Source of the DNA: Welwitschia mirabilis
Taxonomy: Eukaryota; Gnetophyta; Gnetopsida; Welwitschiales
Assembly: GCA_051453625.1 (NCBI GenBank)
Contig: JBOZIK010000001.1
Location: 17,316,760 to 17,380,759, forward strand
Direction: 5' to 3'
Length of the DNA stretch: 64,000 nucleotides
Shown here in pieces: positions 13,070-25,785 of the stretch (position 1 is its first letter; every line of letters begins with the position of its first letter). A program made the position numbers and the translations under genes. The notes under the pieces were generated by a model. The model made no database searches and was not told the origin of the DNA. It was given only the letters and a program-made list of their open reading frames with translations.

Positions 13070-14677
13070 AGAATCTCTAAATCTCTACATAGCTTACTAA
13101 TTTTTACTAATTTAGAGGTTTGGTAAAACTAACAAGTTGTTTACTATCTATTATGGGATACTCTAATCTAATGTCTTCATTATATATAAAGAAAATAATG
13201 ATAGATCTCTAGGTGTTTATTTCTTAAGTACCAAATGGAATAATTTGATATGTTCATGGTTCTCTTATTATTAAAATATATTAAAACGTATTTCATCATT
13301 ATGATAAAGTGCTTAAGTATTTTTCACATCAATAGAACTTGCATCTAATAGATTATAGTAGCAATGTATGTAGATTTTTCATTAGATAGCGCTATTACTT
13401 TTCTTTGATAAAAATTCATATCATCAAATACTAACCTAGGAAATAGAAATAACCACTTTTACTTCTCCTATTATCTTTGTAACCTAATCAATTTACATCA
13501 TAATATGTAATCGAATCAAAGGTTGAAGTCTTCAAAATATTAAAGATCCTACTTAACAATACTTTCTAGATAAAGACAAATTCATTTGACTATCTCTAAA
13601 TATGGTTTCGTGGAATCAATTTTATAAAAAGAATATATACCTATGCTAAGCATTAGGTCATGTCTATAGATAGTAAGATATAAAAAACTTTCTATCATAA
13701 TTGTATATACATATTGATTTATCTTCTTATTAAGATCATCCTTACCTAGTTTTATGATTGAGCTTATAGGTGTTCCTTTAAGCTTCACATTATATAACTT
13801 GTATTTATCCAATAAATTCTTAACATTTTTTAATTGAGAAATGAATACACCTTCCTATTGTTGTATAACTTGCAATCCAAGGAAGTTTTTTGTCTCACTG
13901 ATCATGCCTATTTCAAATTGATCCTACATTAGCTTAATAAAGATATTATAAAAACATTTAATAGTAAAATAAAAAATTATATCATCCATAATTATTTGAA
14001 TAGCTATAAAATTATGATTGAGAACTTTCATGAATCTCATCACATTTGATGTACATCATTTAAATTTATTATTAATATGATATTTATAAATACATTCATA
14101 CCATTCTAAGGGTGATTCTTATAGTCTATAATAAGCCTTATTCAACTTATAAATATAATGAATTTTATGTGATTTAATAAAACCTTTAACTTCTTTGAAA
14201 TATACCTCTTCTTAGATGATTTTTTTTAGAAATGTACTTTTAATGTTCATTATATATAGGATGAATCCTTTATAGCATGAAAGTTCCATTAGAATTATAA
14301 TATATTCTATTCTAGAAATAGGTGTAGTGGTTCGTTATAATAAATTCTCTTTTATTGGTTGTAATATTTTTCAATAAGATGTATTTTATTTTTTAACCAC
14401 ATACTTATTCTTATTTTTTTTAATTTAAATAGTAATGTTATTCATATGATTAGATGATTTAGTGATTTAGATACTAAATTCTATATATCACATATTTAAA
14501 AGTGGCTAACTACTCTTACATAGTGAAAATCCATCTTTCATCATCCTCATCATATTTGAGAATTTTAGCTTTCTCTAATATATGTAAGCTACATACTAAT
14601 AAAACTATTCTAGTAATTTCCTTACTTTGGTACTACTATAGATATTTCCAATAATTTTACTAAAGGATTATTATTTA
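13070..14677 (-). pseudogene. Ty1/copia reverse transcriptase and RNase H (3' half of split pol)
   Basis: Reading the minus strand from 14677 down, copia pol motifs appear in order: IIG...STK linker (14640-14670), DERWI (about 14545), LSCYKGF and an FLNG-like block (14210-14300), YKLNKA (about 14145), the active-site block as MDDIIF (usual YVDD), FLGLQV (about 13885), the 76-codon open stretch 13582-13812 ending YLEIVK, and the FTKPL end motif of RNase H (about 13120). Frame changes and stops interrupt it. It would encode the polymerase and RNase H that copy the element's RNA in virus-like particles. The 5' half of the same pol lies at 36402-38023, separated by inserted gypsy elements. It resembles Sirevirus-like copia, but the lineage is not established. 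Confidence 0.85.
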
Positions 14678-16171
14678 TGGTTATTTTGGTTATAGTTTTC
14701 TCTTCTATGAAATAAAGATAAGTGAANNNNNNNNNNNNNNNNNNNNNNNNNNNNNNNNNNNNNNNNNNNNNNNNNNNNNNNNNNNNNNNNNNNNNNNNNN
14801 NNNNNNNNNNNNNNNNNNNNNNNNNNTTACTAAAGGATTATCATTTATGGTCATTTTGGCTATAGTTTTCTCTTTTATGAAATGAAAGATAAGTGTAGAA
14901 TCACCACAAGGATCTAAGATGATGCTCAAAAATGAATCAATTTTACCAATACATTTCTAAGACTTCTATTGTATAAAAGGTCTCATAGGAATTTTTCTAT
15001 AGGAATAATGATGATAAGAAAAATAGTAAAAATAAACATAGTATGATATTGCAAATAGATTTAAGCACTAAAGAAAATTAAAATGATAAAGGAATTTAAA
15101 ATGTTGAGAGTATGAAAGTGGTTTTAGCACTTGAAAATTAGCTTTAATGTTTTAATATGAAAAATACATTGATTTAATGATACAAGGCAAGTTCCATTAA
15201 GTCCTAACATACCAAGTTTATTATGTCTTAAATCATGATGACATAATTACATTCACCATATGAGTAATGGTGAGATCCTATTGTCACTTACATTCACCAT
15301 AATCTATCTATAAATATAAAATAAAAAGCAAAATCCAAGATTCATTAACCAAACTAAACTATAAAATTAGAATGTAGACAAAGAGGATTTACTTAAAAAT
15401 TTAGATAACTTGGCATATTAATGTCTTCAAATCAAGTATTCTAAATATGAAACAAATCACACCTAAAACCAAATAATGCAAACTTATTTCTTTGTTAAAA
15501 TGAAAAAATGATAGTACATCAAAGAAGAATACTTAACTCAATAATAAAACATCTAGCTATCCTTGAGACTAGCCCATTCTCAAAAGGAAAATTTAGAAAG
15601 GCATATCAAAAGGCTTCTTCACTTGAAGGGAAGTGCTCTTGTCAAGTGATAATTTACAAAGTACAAAGCTTGGCCCTTTTTATAGTAAAGGCTAGGTTTG
15701 GAGTACTTTGTATTCCTTGTCCTTTTATGTTAGATGCAATGATTGATATTTCATCTTGTAGCATTTAGTGAAGTGATTGAAATATTTATCTATAGCATTT
15801 GGTAGAGTGACTAAAATGTTCATCTTATGGAATTAGAGTAGTTGAAATCTTTCTCTTGGAGTGTTTGATGAAGATTATCATGAAGATTCCAACACATAAC
15901 ATTTAGAGAAAAATTCCTCCACTAATTCATGTTATCACTCCATCTCTCTAGCATATTTATTGTGTTGTATAGAGTTGGATTTATCTTTGGAGATGTTTTT
16001 CAAAATGCAAATAAAACCTTGAAATTATTACAAATAAAAGTGTAAATTAACATATGGGAAAAAAGGAAAAAAAGGCATATTTTTATATTAAAACTATTAT
16101 ATTAATATCTTTAGCTATGCTAAATTGGCCTAATATACTTCAAAAAAAAAGTCAATTTTGACATGTTATCA
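14678..16171 (-). mobile_element. 3' LTR of gypsy element E2 (about 1.3 kb)
   Basis: On the minus strand the LTR starts TGATAACATGTC at 16171 and ends near 14848; a partial gap-flanking duplicate starts at 14678. The span 14848-16171 is about 1.32 kb. It aligns along its length with 25722-26620 plus 36016-36401, the two pieces of the E2 5' LTR. A TATA-like element (TATAAAAAGG on the minus strand) lies near 15664-15675. The left edge abuts copia coding sequence, and the right edge abuts 3' internal DNA with a short purine run. The 86-codon open stretch at 15508-15768 lies inside the LTR and is not considered a gene. Confidence 0.8.
15664..15677 (-). promoter_or_regulatory. TATA-like element in E2 3' LTR
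   Basis: The minus strand reads ACTATAAAAAGGGCC. The same position in the E1 LTRs reads CTATAAAAGGGCC (27895-27906) and TTATAAAAGGGCC (about 35286-35297). Conservation across diverged LTRs supports the basal promoter TATA box that would start the element's genomic RNA. Confidence 0.6.
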
Positions 16172-19100
16172 TAGCCTTAAATCAAACTTTTACCAGTTCC
16201 TTAACAAAAAGCATGATAATTAATGACTAACATAGAAAACTTTATAAGGAAAAAATCAAATATAAGAATGATAAACTTGAAATATTTAGCCAATAGTTAG
16301 AAAATCATTCATTAAAATACAAAATATAAATGCATACTTCTCAATCAGAGTTGAAGTCTATCCTTAAAATTTGAAAAAATGGTAAAAATTAACTGCAAAA
16401 TTTAAGAAAAACTTGATATAAGTTTAGAAGGAAAGTTATTCATTACATAACTTTTTATTTTAAATGGGAAAAAATGCAAGACAATACAACTAAGCTACAA
16501 TGCAAAGAAGAAACCTGACTAATGAAAAATCATTATCTCTACCTTTTGATCAATATTTTATTTATACTAATTTAAGCATTCTTTTCCTAGATAAACATGA
16601 TGTAAAAGGTTAATTCATAATAAAAACATTCATAACCCATGACTTTCTTTCTCATAGAATGGGAATGAGGTAAAAATGGTAATGTGAGTAGGCATAAGTC
16701 AGAAAATGGCAATGNNNNNNNNNNNNNNNNNNNNNNNNNNNNNNNNNNNNNNNNNNNNNNNNNNNNNNNNNNNNNNNNNNNNNNNNNNNNNNNNNNNNNN
16801 NNNNNNNNNNNNNNNNNNNNNNNNNNNNNNNNNNNNNNNNNNNNNNNNNNNNNNNNNNNNNNNNNNNNNNNNNNNNNNNNNNNNNNNNNNNNNNNNNNNN
16901 NNNNNNNNNNNNNNNNNNNNNNNNNNNNNNNNNNNNNNNNNNNNNNNNNNNNNNNNNNNNNNNNNNNNNNNNNNNNNNNNNNNNNNNNNNNNNNNNNNNN
17001 NNNNNNNNNNNNNNNNNNNNNNNNNNNNNNNNNNNNNNNNNNNNNNNNNNNNNNNNNNNNNNNNNNNNNNNNNNNNNNNNNNNNNNNNNNNNNNNNNNNN
17101 NNNNNNNNNNNNNNNNNNNNNNNNNNNNNTAACCATGTAATCTATGAATAAAAGAGAGAAAATCTACCTAATATAATGGCCTTATTGTATTGTAAATTTT
17201 TGTTTTTAAAATAAATCTTAGTGCCAAATAAGTGAGATATTAACTAAGTTAACTTATAAATTTCAAGACTAGTAAGCAAATTTTTAGTACAATTGTTAAA
17301 ACATGAAAAACATAGAAGGCCTACCATTTTCACCTTAATTTTCATTCTACTTTTCATTATATAATCATTAGCATACTTCTCTAGAGTAGATTGGAATTGT
17401 AATCTACGTAATTTTGGATTGCACTCCAAAGGAAAATACTCCATAGTAAAACCCAATCATTATGATCCATAGTAGTGAATCTATGTGATTCTATGATCAT
17501 GTGGATCACTCATGTAAAAAATGCATAGCACACTATCAAAAAGAAGAATATTACATTAAAGAATAAAACTTAAAATAAAATAAAGTATTCGAAGTATGAA
17601 ATGAAGATTTTATAGAGGAGGATAGAATGAATGATAAATTTACAAAATAGTCCTCATGTTGAAAAATAAAATTTGATGTATGCTTTGGAGACTAAAGAAG
17701 TGAAATTTCTTTAATAAAGCTAAAGATTCCTAGAAATTTAATTTCAAAGGTAAACAAAATCAAGAAGAAATGAAGGATTTTTCTAAGCCTAAAGAAGATG
17801 AGAGTGATAATTCTATATCTGATTTTTTAAGGTTTTTAGTATGGCCTTTTACATATAATAACATTAGTAGAGAAATTATACTTCTCTACAAGGAACTTCT
17901 TCATCTTTGAAGATCCAGTAACAAGCTAATCAAACTATTTTGTTAAGAGTGCAATCTATTCTATCTTTGAGTTTCATAAAGCTTTATAATAATAGTAGAG
18001 GTTTTTATGTAGTGTATTTTTCTAATTTATAAATCAAGATCAAAAATGTTTGATGCTTTGTTTGTAGCCTTTCATAACTCCATTGCTAATAGTATATTAA
18101 CTTTTTAGAGAAATCATCTAGACTTATAGCTTTACTTAGTTACTTATGTGATTTTATTTAAAATTAATAATAGTATTGAAAACTAACATTATAGTTTATA
18201 ATATATATTTACATTTTTTAATGTTTGCAATCTAGAGTAATTTGTAATATGCTTTGCAGTGATTCAGTGATTTGAAATCTCTAAAAATAATCCATCTACT
18301 TCAATTTATTTAAGTATGATCATAAGTATATTTTTTTCAAGTGTTTTGATTTTACTAAGCACCTAGTATTAGAATATTTTTCTTCCAATAAAGTTAAGCA
18401 TTTTATCCTTGAATAAACTAGTGTTGCATTGCTAGTGGGCATCTATAACCTTAATGTAGCTCAACATGTCATAAGTAGATAGTTAGAGCTACATTGCTAG
18501 CAAGTGTTTATAGCCCTAATGTATTAACTAGATCCAATAAACNNNNNNNNNNNNNNNNNNNNNNNNNNNNNNNNNNNNNNNNNNNNNNNNNNNNNNNNNN
18601 NNNNNNNNNNNNNNNNNNNNNNNNNNNNNNNNNNNNNNNNNNATAAGTAGATAGTTAGATCTACATTGCTAGCAAGTGTTTATAGCCCTAATGTATTAAC
18701 TAGATCCAATAAACTAATTAAAGATAAAAATGTGATTTTTAAGAAGAGATATTATTTCATTTATAATTCCACTTCTCATATACATTTTTTATGCACATGA
18801 AAGGGGTCATTAGATCATTAACCTAATTAAGAAATATATTATTCTCAAAAATTATTAGAAATAAAGAGTACACCATGAAAATAGGTTTTAGCTTTTTATC
18901 CATTTTTCATTTTCTAAATTAAAGATCTTAAGTGAATGAAAGATTTAATAACATAATTCAAAAGAAGCATAAATTTCTCTTAAAAGTCATAAGTACATAA
19001 TAGAAAGACCACTTATTACTAATTTAATTATTAAAGGTGCTTAACCAAGATTATTAAGTCTTAGAAACTTATAAGTAAATGGGAGAGGGGGATAGTTTAT

Positions 19101-19940
19101 AAACTTAATGGAGTTATTTGAAAATGAAATGGATGAATGAAAAGGCTTAAAGAAATGGTTAAATAGGTGGTAATGCTTTTATATATTCTCTGAGATAAGC
19201 ATTCTTGGGCAACATTTATTTTTCTATCAAATTATTTGACTAATCAGAGGCTAAGCTATTCAAAAAGAAAATATTCTCATGAAATGTAAGGTGAAAAATC
19301 AGAAATATAATGACCATTAGGCTCAAAATGAAGATAGTGGAAATCAAATAATGGTATAAAAAGGATAATGTTTTCATAGTTTAGAAATGAGATGTGAAGT
19401 GCAAAAATTAGGATACAAATGTTTAAAATGAAACATTTTCCAGCCTATAGCTTCTTTGTATTTTTTGAACAATCCCTTAAAGGGTCATTCTAGAGTAGTA
19501 TAAGAGTGATTTTAATAATTAAATTTATATTTCAAAGATAAATAAGTAGAAGAAATATTTTTTTCATCAAGAAAATATTTAGTATTATGAATGTGTTAAA
19601 GGTGATATTGGCTCTTAGTATTATTATTGTCACTTGTTTATTTCATGATATTAAAGATTTGTAAATCCACTGTTATANNNNNNNNNNNNNNNNNNNNNNN
19701 NNNNNNNNNNNNNNNNNNNNNNNNNNNNNNNNNNNNNNNNNNNNNNNNNNNNNNNNNNNNNNNNNNNNNNNNNNNNNGTAATTACAAGAAACATGCTTTA
19801 CATGTTTACAAAGTGATTTCAAATCAAAATAAAAGTTATTTTCATAAATAAAATTTTACTTAAACTCCAAATATTGATAAAGTTGAGAAACATTTTATTC
19901 ATAGGAGAAATTTAAAGTCATTAATTTCATTAACAAAATC
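16172..19940 (-). mobile_element. 3' internal region of E2, no RT found
   Basis: This lies between the E2 protease and its 3' LTR. It aligns with the equivalent part of E1 in several blocks: 16172-16360 with 28509-28740, 17140-17340 with 29015-29190, 18360-18530 with 29255-29420, and 19070-19270 with 29810-29990. It contains gaps 16715-17129, 18543-18642 (flanked by a 73-bp duplication) and 19678-19777. The open stretch 17244-17456 (minus, 70 codons) has a block, RRLQF...YANDY, faintly like the C-terminal region of Athila-type integrases; I rate that weak. No RT, RNase H or integrase core is seen, so pol appears deleted. Confidence 0.55.
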
Positions 19941-19949
19941 AAATTCATT

Positions 19950-20470
19950 AATGTCTCCTTGTCATTTCATGGTATTAAAAATGTTTAAATCAATAGTCAT
20001 ATTATAAAATAGAACCTTCATGGGACTAGAATTATAATTAATATGAGTACTTGAACTAGATAGGAAGGGTATACCTAATATGGCATGAATTGAATAGTGT
20101 TTCATCAAATCCATTTCTAGAATAATAAAGTCTAACTAGAAAATAGTAATTATCTACTTACACTATCACATCCTCTACTATTCCTAGTAGTAACTTCAAA
20201 GAATTATTAGCTAAATTGGATTTTGATTTACTTAAGATAACTTAAGATAGTTCCTTATAGATTTAATGGGATAAAGAATTAATGGTCACTCCAATATCTA
20301 ACAAGGCTTATATAAGACATTTATCACTAATTGTAATAACTGTAATCAGGTATTTAGGGTTTGTATACAACTGAAATCTAATTTAGTATAGTCATGTTAA
20401 ACCATTGAGCTAGAAATGCCTTTTTATTAAAATTCAGGCATCTCTTAACTATGCACATATCCTTAAGAAA
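19950..20470 (-). pseudogene. Gypsy retropepsin of E2
   Basis: On the minus strand the retropepsin core reads ALLDIGVTIN at 20276-20309, so the catalytic Asp is kept (family form LDLGAS-N). The second conserved block reads ILGIPF (family ILGRPF) at about 20070-20090, then a block ending NMTIDLNIFNTMK near 19970-20005. The spacing is that of the single-domain aspartic protease that cuts Gag-Pol. Several in-frame stops interrupt it. It aligns with the E1 protease at 30293-30960. There is no downstream RT. The sequence resembles Athila/Tat-type gypsy elements; this is from memory of the family. Confidence 0.8.
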
Positions 20471-23400
20471 ATTTATCTATGAAGGTATTTGTTTTATCGC
20501 TTATAAGAGAGGCATGTCTACTTTTACTTCTTTAAAAATATCTAAGGCCTCTAGCTATTTTATCACTATGTTTTCCTTTCCTAATTATTATGAAAATAAT
20601 AGAGGTTCTCTGTAAGTGATATAAGATTTTTGATTTTCTCCATTTTTCTTATTGATTTTTATGGGTATTTTTTCCTTCTTAAGTTATTTTAGTTCTACTT
20701 CTTCATTTATTTCTTTTCCACTTNNNNNNNNNNNNNNNNNNNNNNNNNNNNNNNNNNNNNNNNNNNNNNNNNNNNNNNNNNNNNNNNNNNNNNNNNNNNN
20801 NNNNNNNNNNNNNNNNNNNNNNNNNNNNNNNNNNNNNNNNNNNNNNNNNNNNNNNNNNNNNNNNNNNNNNNNNNNNNNNNNNNNNNNNNNNNNNNNNNNN
20901 NNNNNNNNNNNNNNNNNNNNNNNNNNNNNNNNNNNNNNNNNNNNNNNNNNNNNNNNNNNNNNNNNNNNNNNNNNNNNNNNNNNNNNNNNNNNNNNNNNNN
21001 NNNNNNNNNNNNNNNNNNNNNNNNNNNNNNNNNNNNNNNNNNNNNNNNNNNNNNNNNNNNNNNNNNNNNNNNNNNNNNNNNNNNNNNNNNNNNNNNNNNN
21101 NNNNNNNNNNNNNNNNNNNNNNNNNNNNNNNNNNNNNNNNNNNNNNNNNNNNNNNNNNNNNNNNNNNTTTAGTTCTACTTCTTCATTTACTTCTTTTCCA
21201 CTTTTAAGGTGTACACCCTTACTTTTCCTAATGGGATTAGATTCTCCTCTTTCTATAATGTTGAATCCTATAAAATTTAGTTTTTAACTCATTGGAATTT
21301 TATCTGACTCTCAATGATTAATGAAATATAAATGGTAGGTTATTGGAGTTATTAGATATGCTACTCAAGTTTTTAGTTTCTTTGCTTTTATACTTCCATA
21401 AATGTTTTAAAAGTATTTGATAATAGATTTGATGTGTGATTTATGATTTAAGGATGACAGGTATGGATAAGAAGATAAAAAAACACATTTCTAGGTTGAT
21501 TGTTGAAAATGTGGTTATGGTTATTTTCCTATCTTGAAAAGAAATTTAGATTCTTCATCCATCCATATTTATAAGTATTCAAATAAGGGTTATTTTTATG
21601 ATTATACTAATTTTGTTTTATGTTATTAACTTCTTCATTAATATTATTCTAGAAAATGGATATGAAAGGATACTCAGCTACTACATGAGATTTAATTTGA
21701 CACATCAAACACTTGAGTTTATAGGTTGTAAGTTTGGGCTCTGAAGTGAGGGGTTATAACTTCCTATAGAGCTCATCAATTTAGTTACAAATTCTTGTAG
21801 AACTAATTAAATGTAAAGATCTATAATATTAATAGATTTATTATAATTTTTATAACTTTTAAAAACTAATTCTAAATAGTTTCAAACTTTGTTTCTATCA
21901 AGGTTGAAAAAACTACCATAACTCATCATTTCTACTAGTTGCCTATTATTTAAGAATAACACTTAATCAAACAAATTAATTATCATACTTGACTCAAATC
22001 CATATTATGGACATTTTAACAAAAGGTATTTAAATTTTTCTAAGGCTTTTGAAAAATTCTCATAGTCTTTCTATTAATAATTCATTATTTCTTATCTTAA
22101 GAAATTAGTTGTATGATTAGAGAAGAAGTTTGTAACGAAGGCTTTATTTAAATTACTCTAAGTTAAGATATAAATATATTTCAAGTTGTACAACTAGGAT
22201 TTGATTTGTTTCATTTAAGAAAAATTTAACCTAAGTGCAGTAGCTATATTAATGTATTAAGGTATAATTAATAGCATGCATTCAAGCTCTTTCAAATGCA
22301 AGTATGGATCCTCAGGTTTAAGTTCATGAAAATCTAAATAAATCTAAATGATGGATGAATTAAATTTTAATTTACATACTACTAGTGATTAAACTATACA
22401 CAAAGGTATTTCTAAACATTGTGGTTAAAGGTAATCCTTAAGATTTTTCCTAGGTGGAGGATCATTATAGACATTCAATTGAATTAGTGAAAAAGAGTAG
22501 TTTAGATTTTGAATTAGTGACTAGTGTAAAACATGGAATAAAAATTATTGAAAATGCTAAGGATACAAAATAGGTGAGTTACCAATTTAAGGATTTATGA
22601 ACATATATTGTTTATTTGTATTAGTCTATTATTCTCATTGAGATCCTTTTTGTGAATAATTTCTAGAGAAAGATCTTTACTTGTTACTATGAGTGGAATT
22701 CATGTTTTTTTCTAGATGGGATTCTAAGGAGTCTTTCTTAATCATTAGATTTCTGGTGCAAGCAAAATAAAAAAACTTTAAATAATGGTTGGGAGTATAA
22801 ATTATTCAAGGATTTTATAGAAAATACAAGCAATGTTATAGAGAGTTTTTCACAAGAGAGTTAACAATGGTGATTAAGTTTCATGAAAGCACTAGTTATT
22901 TGAGGAGTTTTAACATAGAGAAAAAAATTATTACATGTTTTATCATAGTGTAATTTAGTTTAGATAATGAGAAATAAGGAATAACTTATAGAAAATAAAA
23001 GAGCAAAGAAACAATGTGAAACAAAACATATTAAAAATCCTAAATAAAAATTTTTATTTTTGTGAAAATTTAAAATAAAGGTCAAAATATAAGCTATTAT
23101 ATACAATATCTAAAACTAAACTATCATATTAAAAATATACAAAAGAAAAAGAAAGGAAAATAAGGCTCTTGCATATTTCATATAAATTTCTTTGATTCTT
23201 TGATCATTATTACTTTGTCCTTTATTTAAGAGAAATCACATAGTGAAACCTACAAAAATTAGTTAATTTTAAAATTATAAATATTAATATAATAATATAT
23301 TTTTTAGTTAGGGTTCAAAATCTTGATGAATACTTGAAAGAATTGGACTAGTTTGATATCACTAGAAATAGATTAGTACCAACCACTAAATAGTATAGAA

Positions 23401-25680
23401 CATAAAGAACTGTAGAAAACAAAATAGAACCATCTTAGCTAACATTAAGAGGAACTATTACTAGCTATTAGAGATGCATAAAAAAAGTAGTAAACTAAAA
23501 TAAAAGACACGTTATATATATTCACTATAAATTTACTATGCCATTATCCCTAGTAGTAATAGTAAAATGCTCTTCATGTTCAACTTGACTATGATTGTAT
23601 CTTTCATGGAATACAAGATAAGTGTATAATCNNNNNNNNNNNNNNNNNNNNNNNNNNNNNNNNNNNNNNNNNNNNNNNNNNNNNNNNNNNNNNNNNNNNN
23701 NNNNNNNNNNNNNNNNNNNNNNNNNNNNNNNAACTTATTCACTAATAGTATTCTAGAAAATGGGTATGGAAGGATACTTAACTACTTCATGAAATTCAAT
23801 GTAGTACACCAAACACTTGGGTTTAGAGGTTGTAAGTTTGGGCTTTGAAGTGAGGGATTATAACTTCCTAGAAAACTCATCAATTTAGTTACTAACATTA
23901 GAATTATTATGTACTTTAACAATGCTTATAGAACTAATTAAATATCAAGATCTACATAGATTAATAGGTTTCTCCAAATTCTTATAACTTTTAACAACTA
24001 ATTCTAAATAGTTCCAAATTTCGTTTATGTCAAGGTTGAAAAAACTACCACAACTGATCATTTCTACTAGTTGCCTATTATTCAAGAATAACCCTTAATC
24101 AAATAAATTGATTATCATGTTTAGCTTAAAACCATATTATGAACATTTTAACAAAAGGTCTTTAAATCTTTCTAAGGCTTTTCAAAAGTCTCATGGTCTT
24201 TCTATTAATAATTCATTATTTTTCGTCTTAAGGAATTAGTTTATGACTAGGAAAGAATTTTGTAATGAAGGATTTATTTAAGTTGGTCTAAGTCATGATA
24301 GAAATAGATTTTAAGATTTAGAACTAGAATTTAGTTTTTTCATTTAAGAAGAAATGAAATAAAATCAACCTAAGTTCACTAGTTATGTTAGTGTATTAAG
24401 GTACAGTAAATAGCATGCGTTAAAACTATTTCAAATGCAAGTATGAATCCTCAAATTAAAGCTTATGAAAATGTCGAAAAAGCTAAATGATGTATGGATT
24501 AGAATCTAATTTCCATACTAATAGGGATTAAAGTAAGCATAAAGGTATTTCTAAACAGTGTGATTAAAGGTAATCCTTAAGAGTTTTCCTAAGTGAAGGA
24601 TCATTATAGAAATTCAATTTATTGAGTGAAAAAGAGTACTCTAAATTTTGAATTAGTGACTCATTTAAAACATGGAATAAAAATTATTAAAAATACTAAG
24701 GATAGAAAATAGATGATTTACTAAGTTAAGGGTTTATGAACATAGATTGTTTCTTTGTATTAGTTTATTATTCTCCTTGAGATCTTCTCGTGAATGACTT
24801 CTAGAGAAAGGTCTTTGTTTATTGTTATTAATAGAATTCATGTTTTTTCAACATGCGATTCTGAGTAGTCTCTCTTATTCATTCAATTCTAGTGCATGCA
24901 AAATAGAAATGCTTCAAAGAATGCTTGAGAGTAAAAATTATTTAGGGATTTTATAAAAAAATACTAGTAATGTTGTAGAGAGTTTTTCACAACAAAGTTA
25001 GTGACGCTAATTAAGTTTCATGATAGCAGTAGTTATTTGAGGATTTTTAACCTAAATAAAAAATTATTACATGTTTTATCATAGTGTAATTTAGTTTAGG
25101 TCATAAGAATAAGGAATAACTTATATAAAATAAAATAGTTAAGAAATAATGTGAAATAAAACATATAAAAAAATTCCTAGATAATAACTTTCTATTTTTA
25201 TTACAAATTAAAGTAAAAATCAAAATCTAAGATATTACATACAATATCTAAAACTAAAGTATCATATTAAAAATATAGAAAAGAAAAAGAAAGAAAAAAA
25301 GCTCTTATTTATTTCATAATTCATCAAATTTTTTGATTCTTTAATCTTTATTGCTTTGTCATTTATTCAAGAGAAATCACATAGTGAAACCTACAAAAAC
25401 TAGTCAATTATACAATTACAAAGATTAATACAATAATATATTTCTCAAGTTAGGGTTAAAAATCTTGATGAAAACTTAAAAGAGTTGGACTAGTTTGGGT
25501 ATCACTAGAAATAGAGTAGTATCAATCACTAAATAGTATAGAAAGTGAAAAAGAAGTATAAAACAAAGTAGAACTAGCTTAGCTAACATTAGAAGAAACT
25601 ATTACTAGCTGCTACATATGCATTAAAAAAAAAAAGGTAGTAAACTAAAAGAAAAGTTATGTGTATTTGCTATAAACATA
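20471..25680 (-). pseudogene. Gag region of E2 (decayed, duplicated at a gap)
   Basis: The best signal is a nucleic-acid-binding zinc knuckle at 21669-21722, minus: CLMCQIKSHVVAEYP, which fits C-x2-C-x4-H-x4-C with the last Cys changed to Tyr. In the duplicated copy near 23765-23820 the second Cys is also Tyr. Upstream (22000-22150 and 24100-24250) are weak matches to the gypsy capsid region. Stops are frequent. Bases 21629-23631 are repeated at 23732-25785 across the 100-N gap, so the region is roughly half as long as it appears. The gap 20724-21167 removes the gag-protease junction. Gag would form the virus-like particle; this copy cannot. Confidence 0.7.
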
Positions 25681-25785
25681 CTATGCCATTATCCCTAGCA
25701 ATAATACTAAAATGCTTTTCATGGTTAACTTGGCTATTCTTGCATCTTTTATGGAATAAAAGATAAGTGTATAATCATCAAAATG
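21629..25785 (-). repeat. Gap-flanking duplication, about 2.0 kb
   Basis: Bases 21629-23631 and 23732-25785 align end to end around the 100-N gap at 23632-23731. Both carry the gag zinc knuckle and the primer-binding site. This is the longest such pair in the window. The divergence is visible (several percent, many transitions), so it is either haplotypes or two related element copies put in series. Confidence 0.85.
25692..25709 (-). promoter_or_regulatory. Primer-binding site of E2 (tRNA-Asp type, decayed)
   Basis: The plus strand TCCCTAGCAATAATACTA aligns without gaps to the 3' end of plant tRNA-Asp (TCCCCGGCAACGGCGCCA). Ten of 18 positions match and all eight differences are transitions. 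It sits 12 bases from the LTR end at 25722, where reverse transcription would be primed. A duplicate lies at 23547-23564. The tRNA 3' end is quoted from memory. Confidence 0.65.

Noticed and set aside
14640-14677. A primer-binding site to the left of the E2 3' LTR, implying a further element
   Set aside because: The weak resemblance is explained better by copia coding sequence (IIG...STK linker) reaching the insertion edge.
16684-17151. Long open stretches across N runs (also 20652-21287, 31217-31765, 57028-57477, 60317-60752)
   Set aside because: They are open only because N cannot encode a stop; the readable ends are a few residues long.
17244-17456. Host gene of 70 codons, minus strand
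   Set aside because: It sits inside E2; the only similarity I can suggest is a faint one to an Athila-type integrase end, too weak for a gene call.
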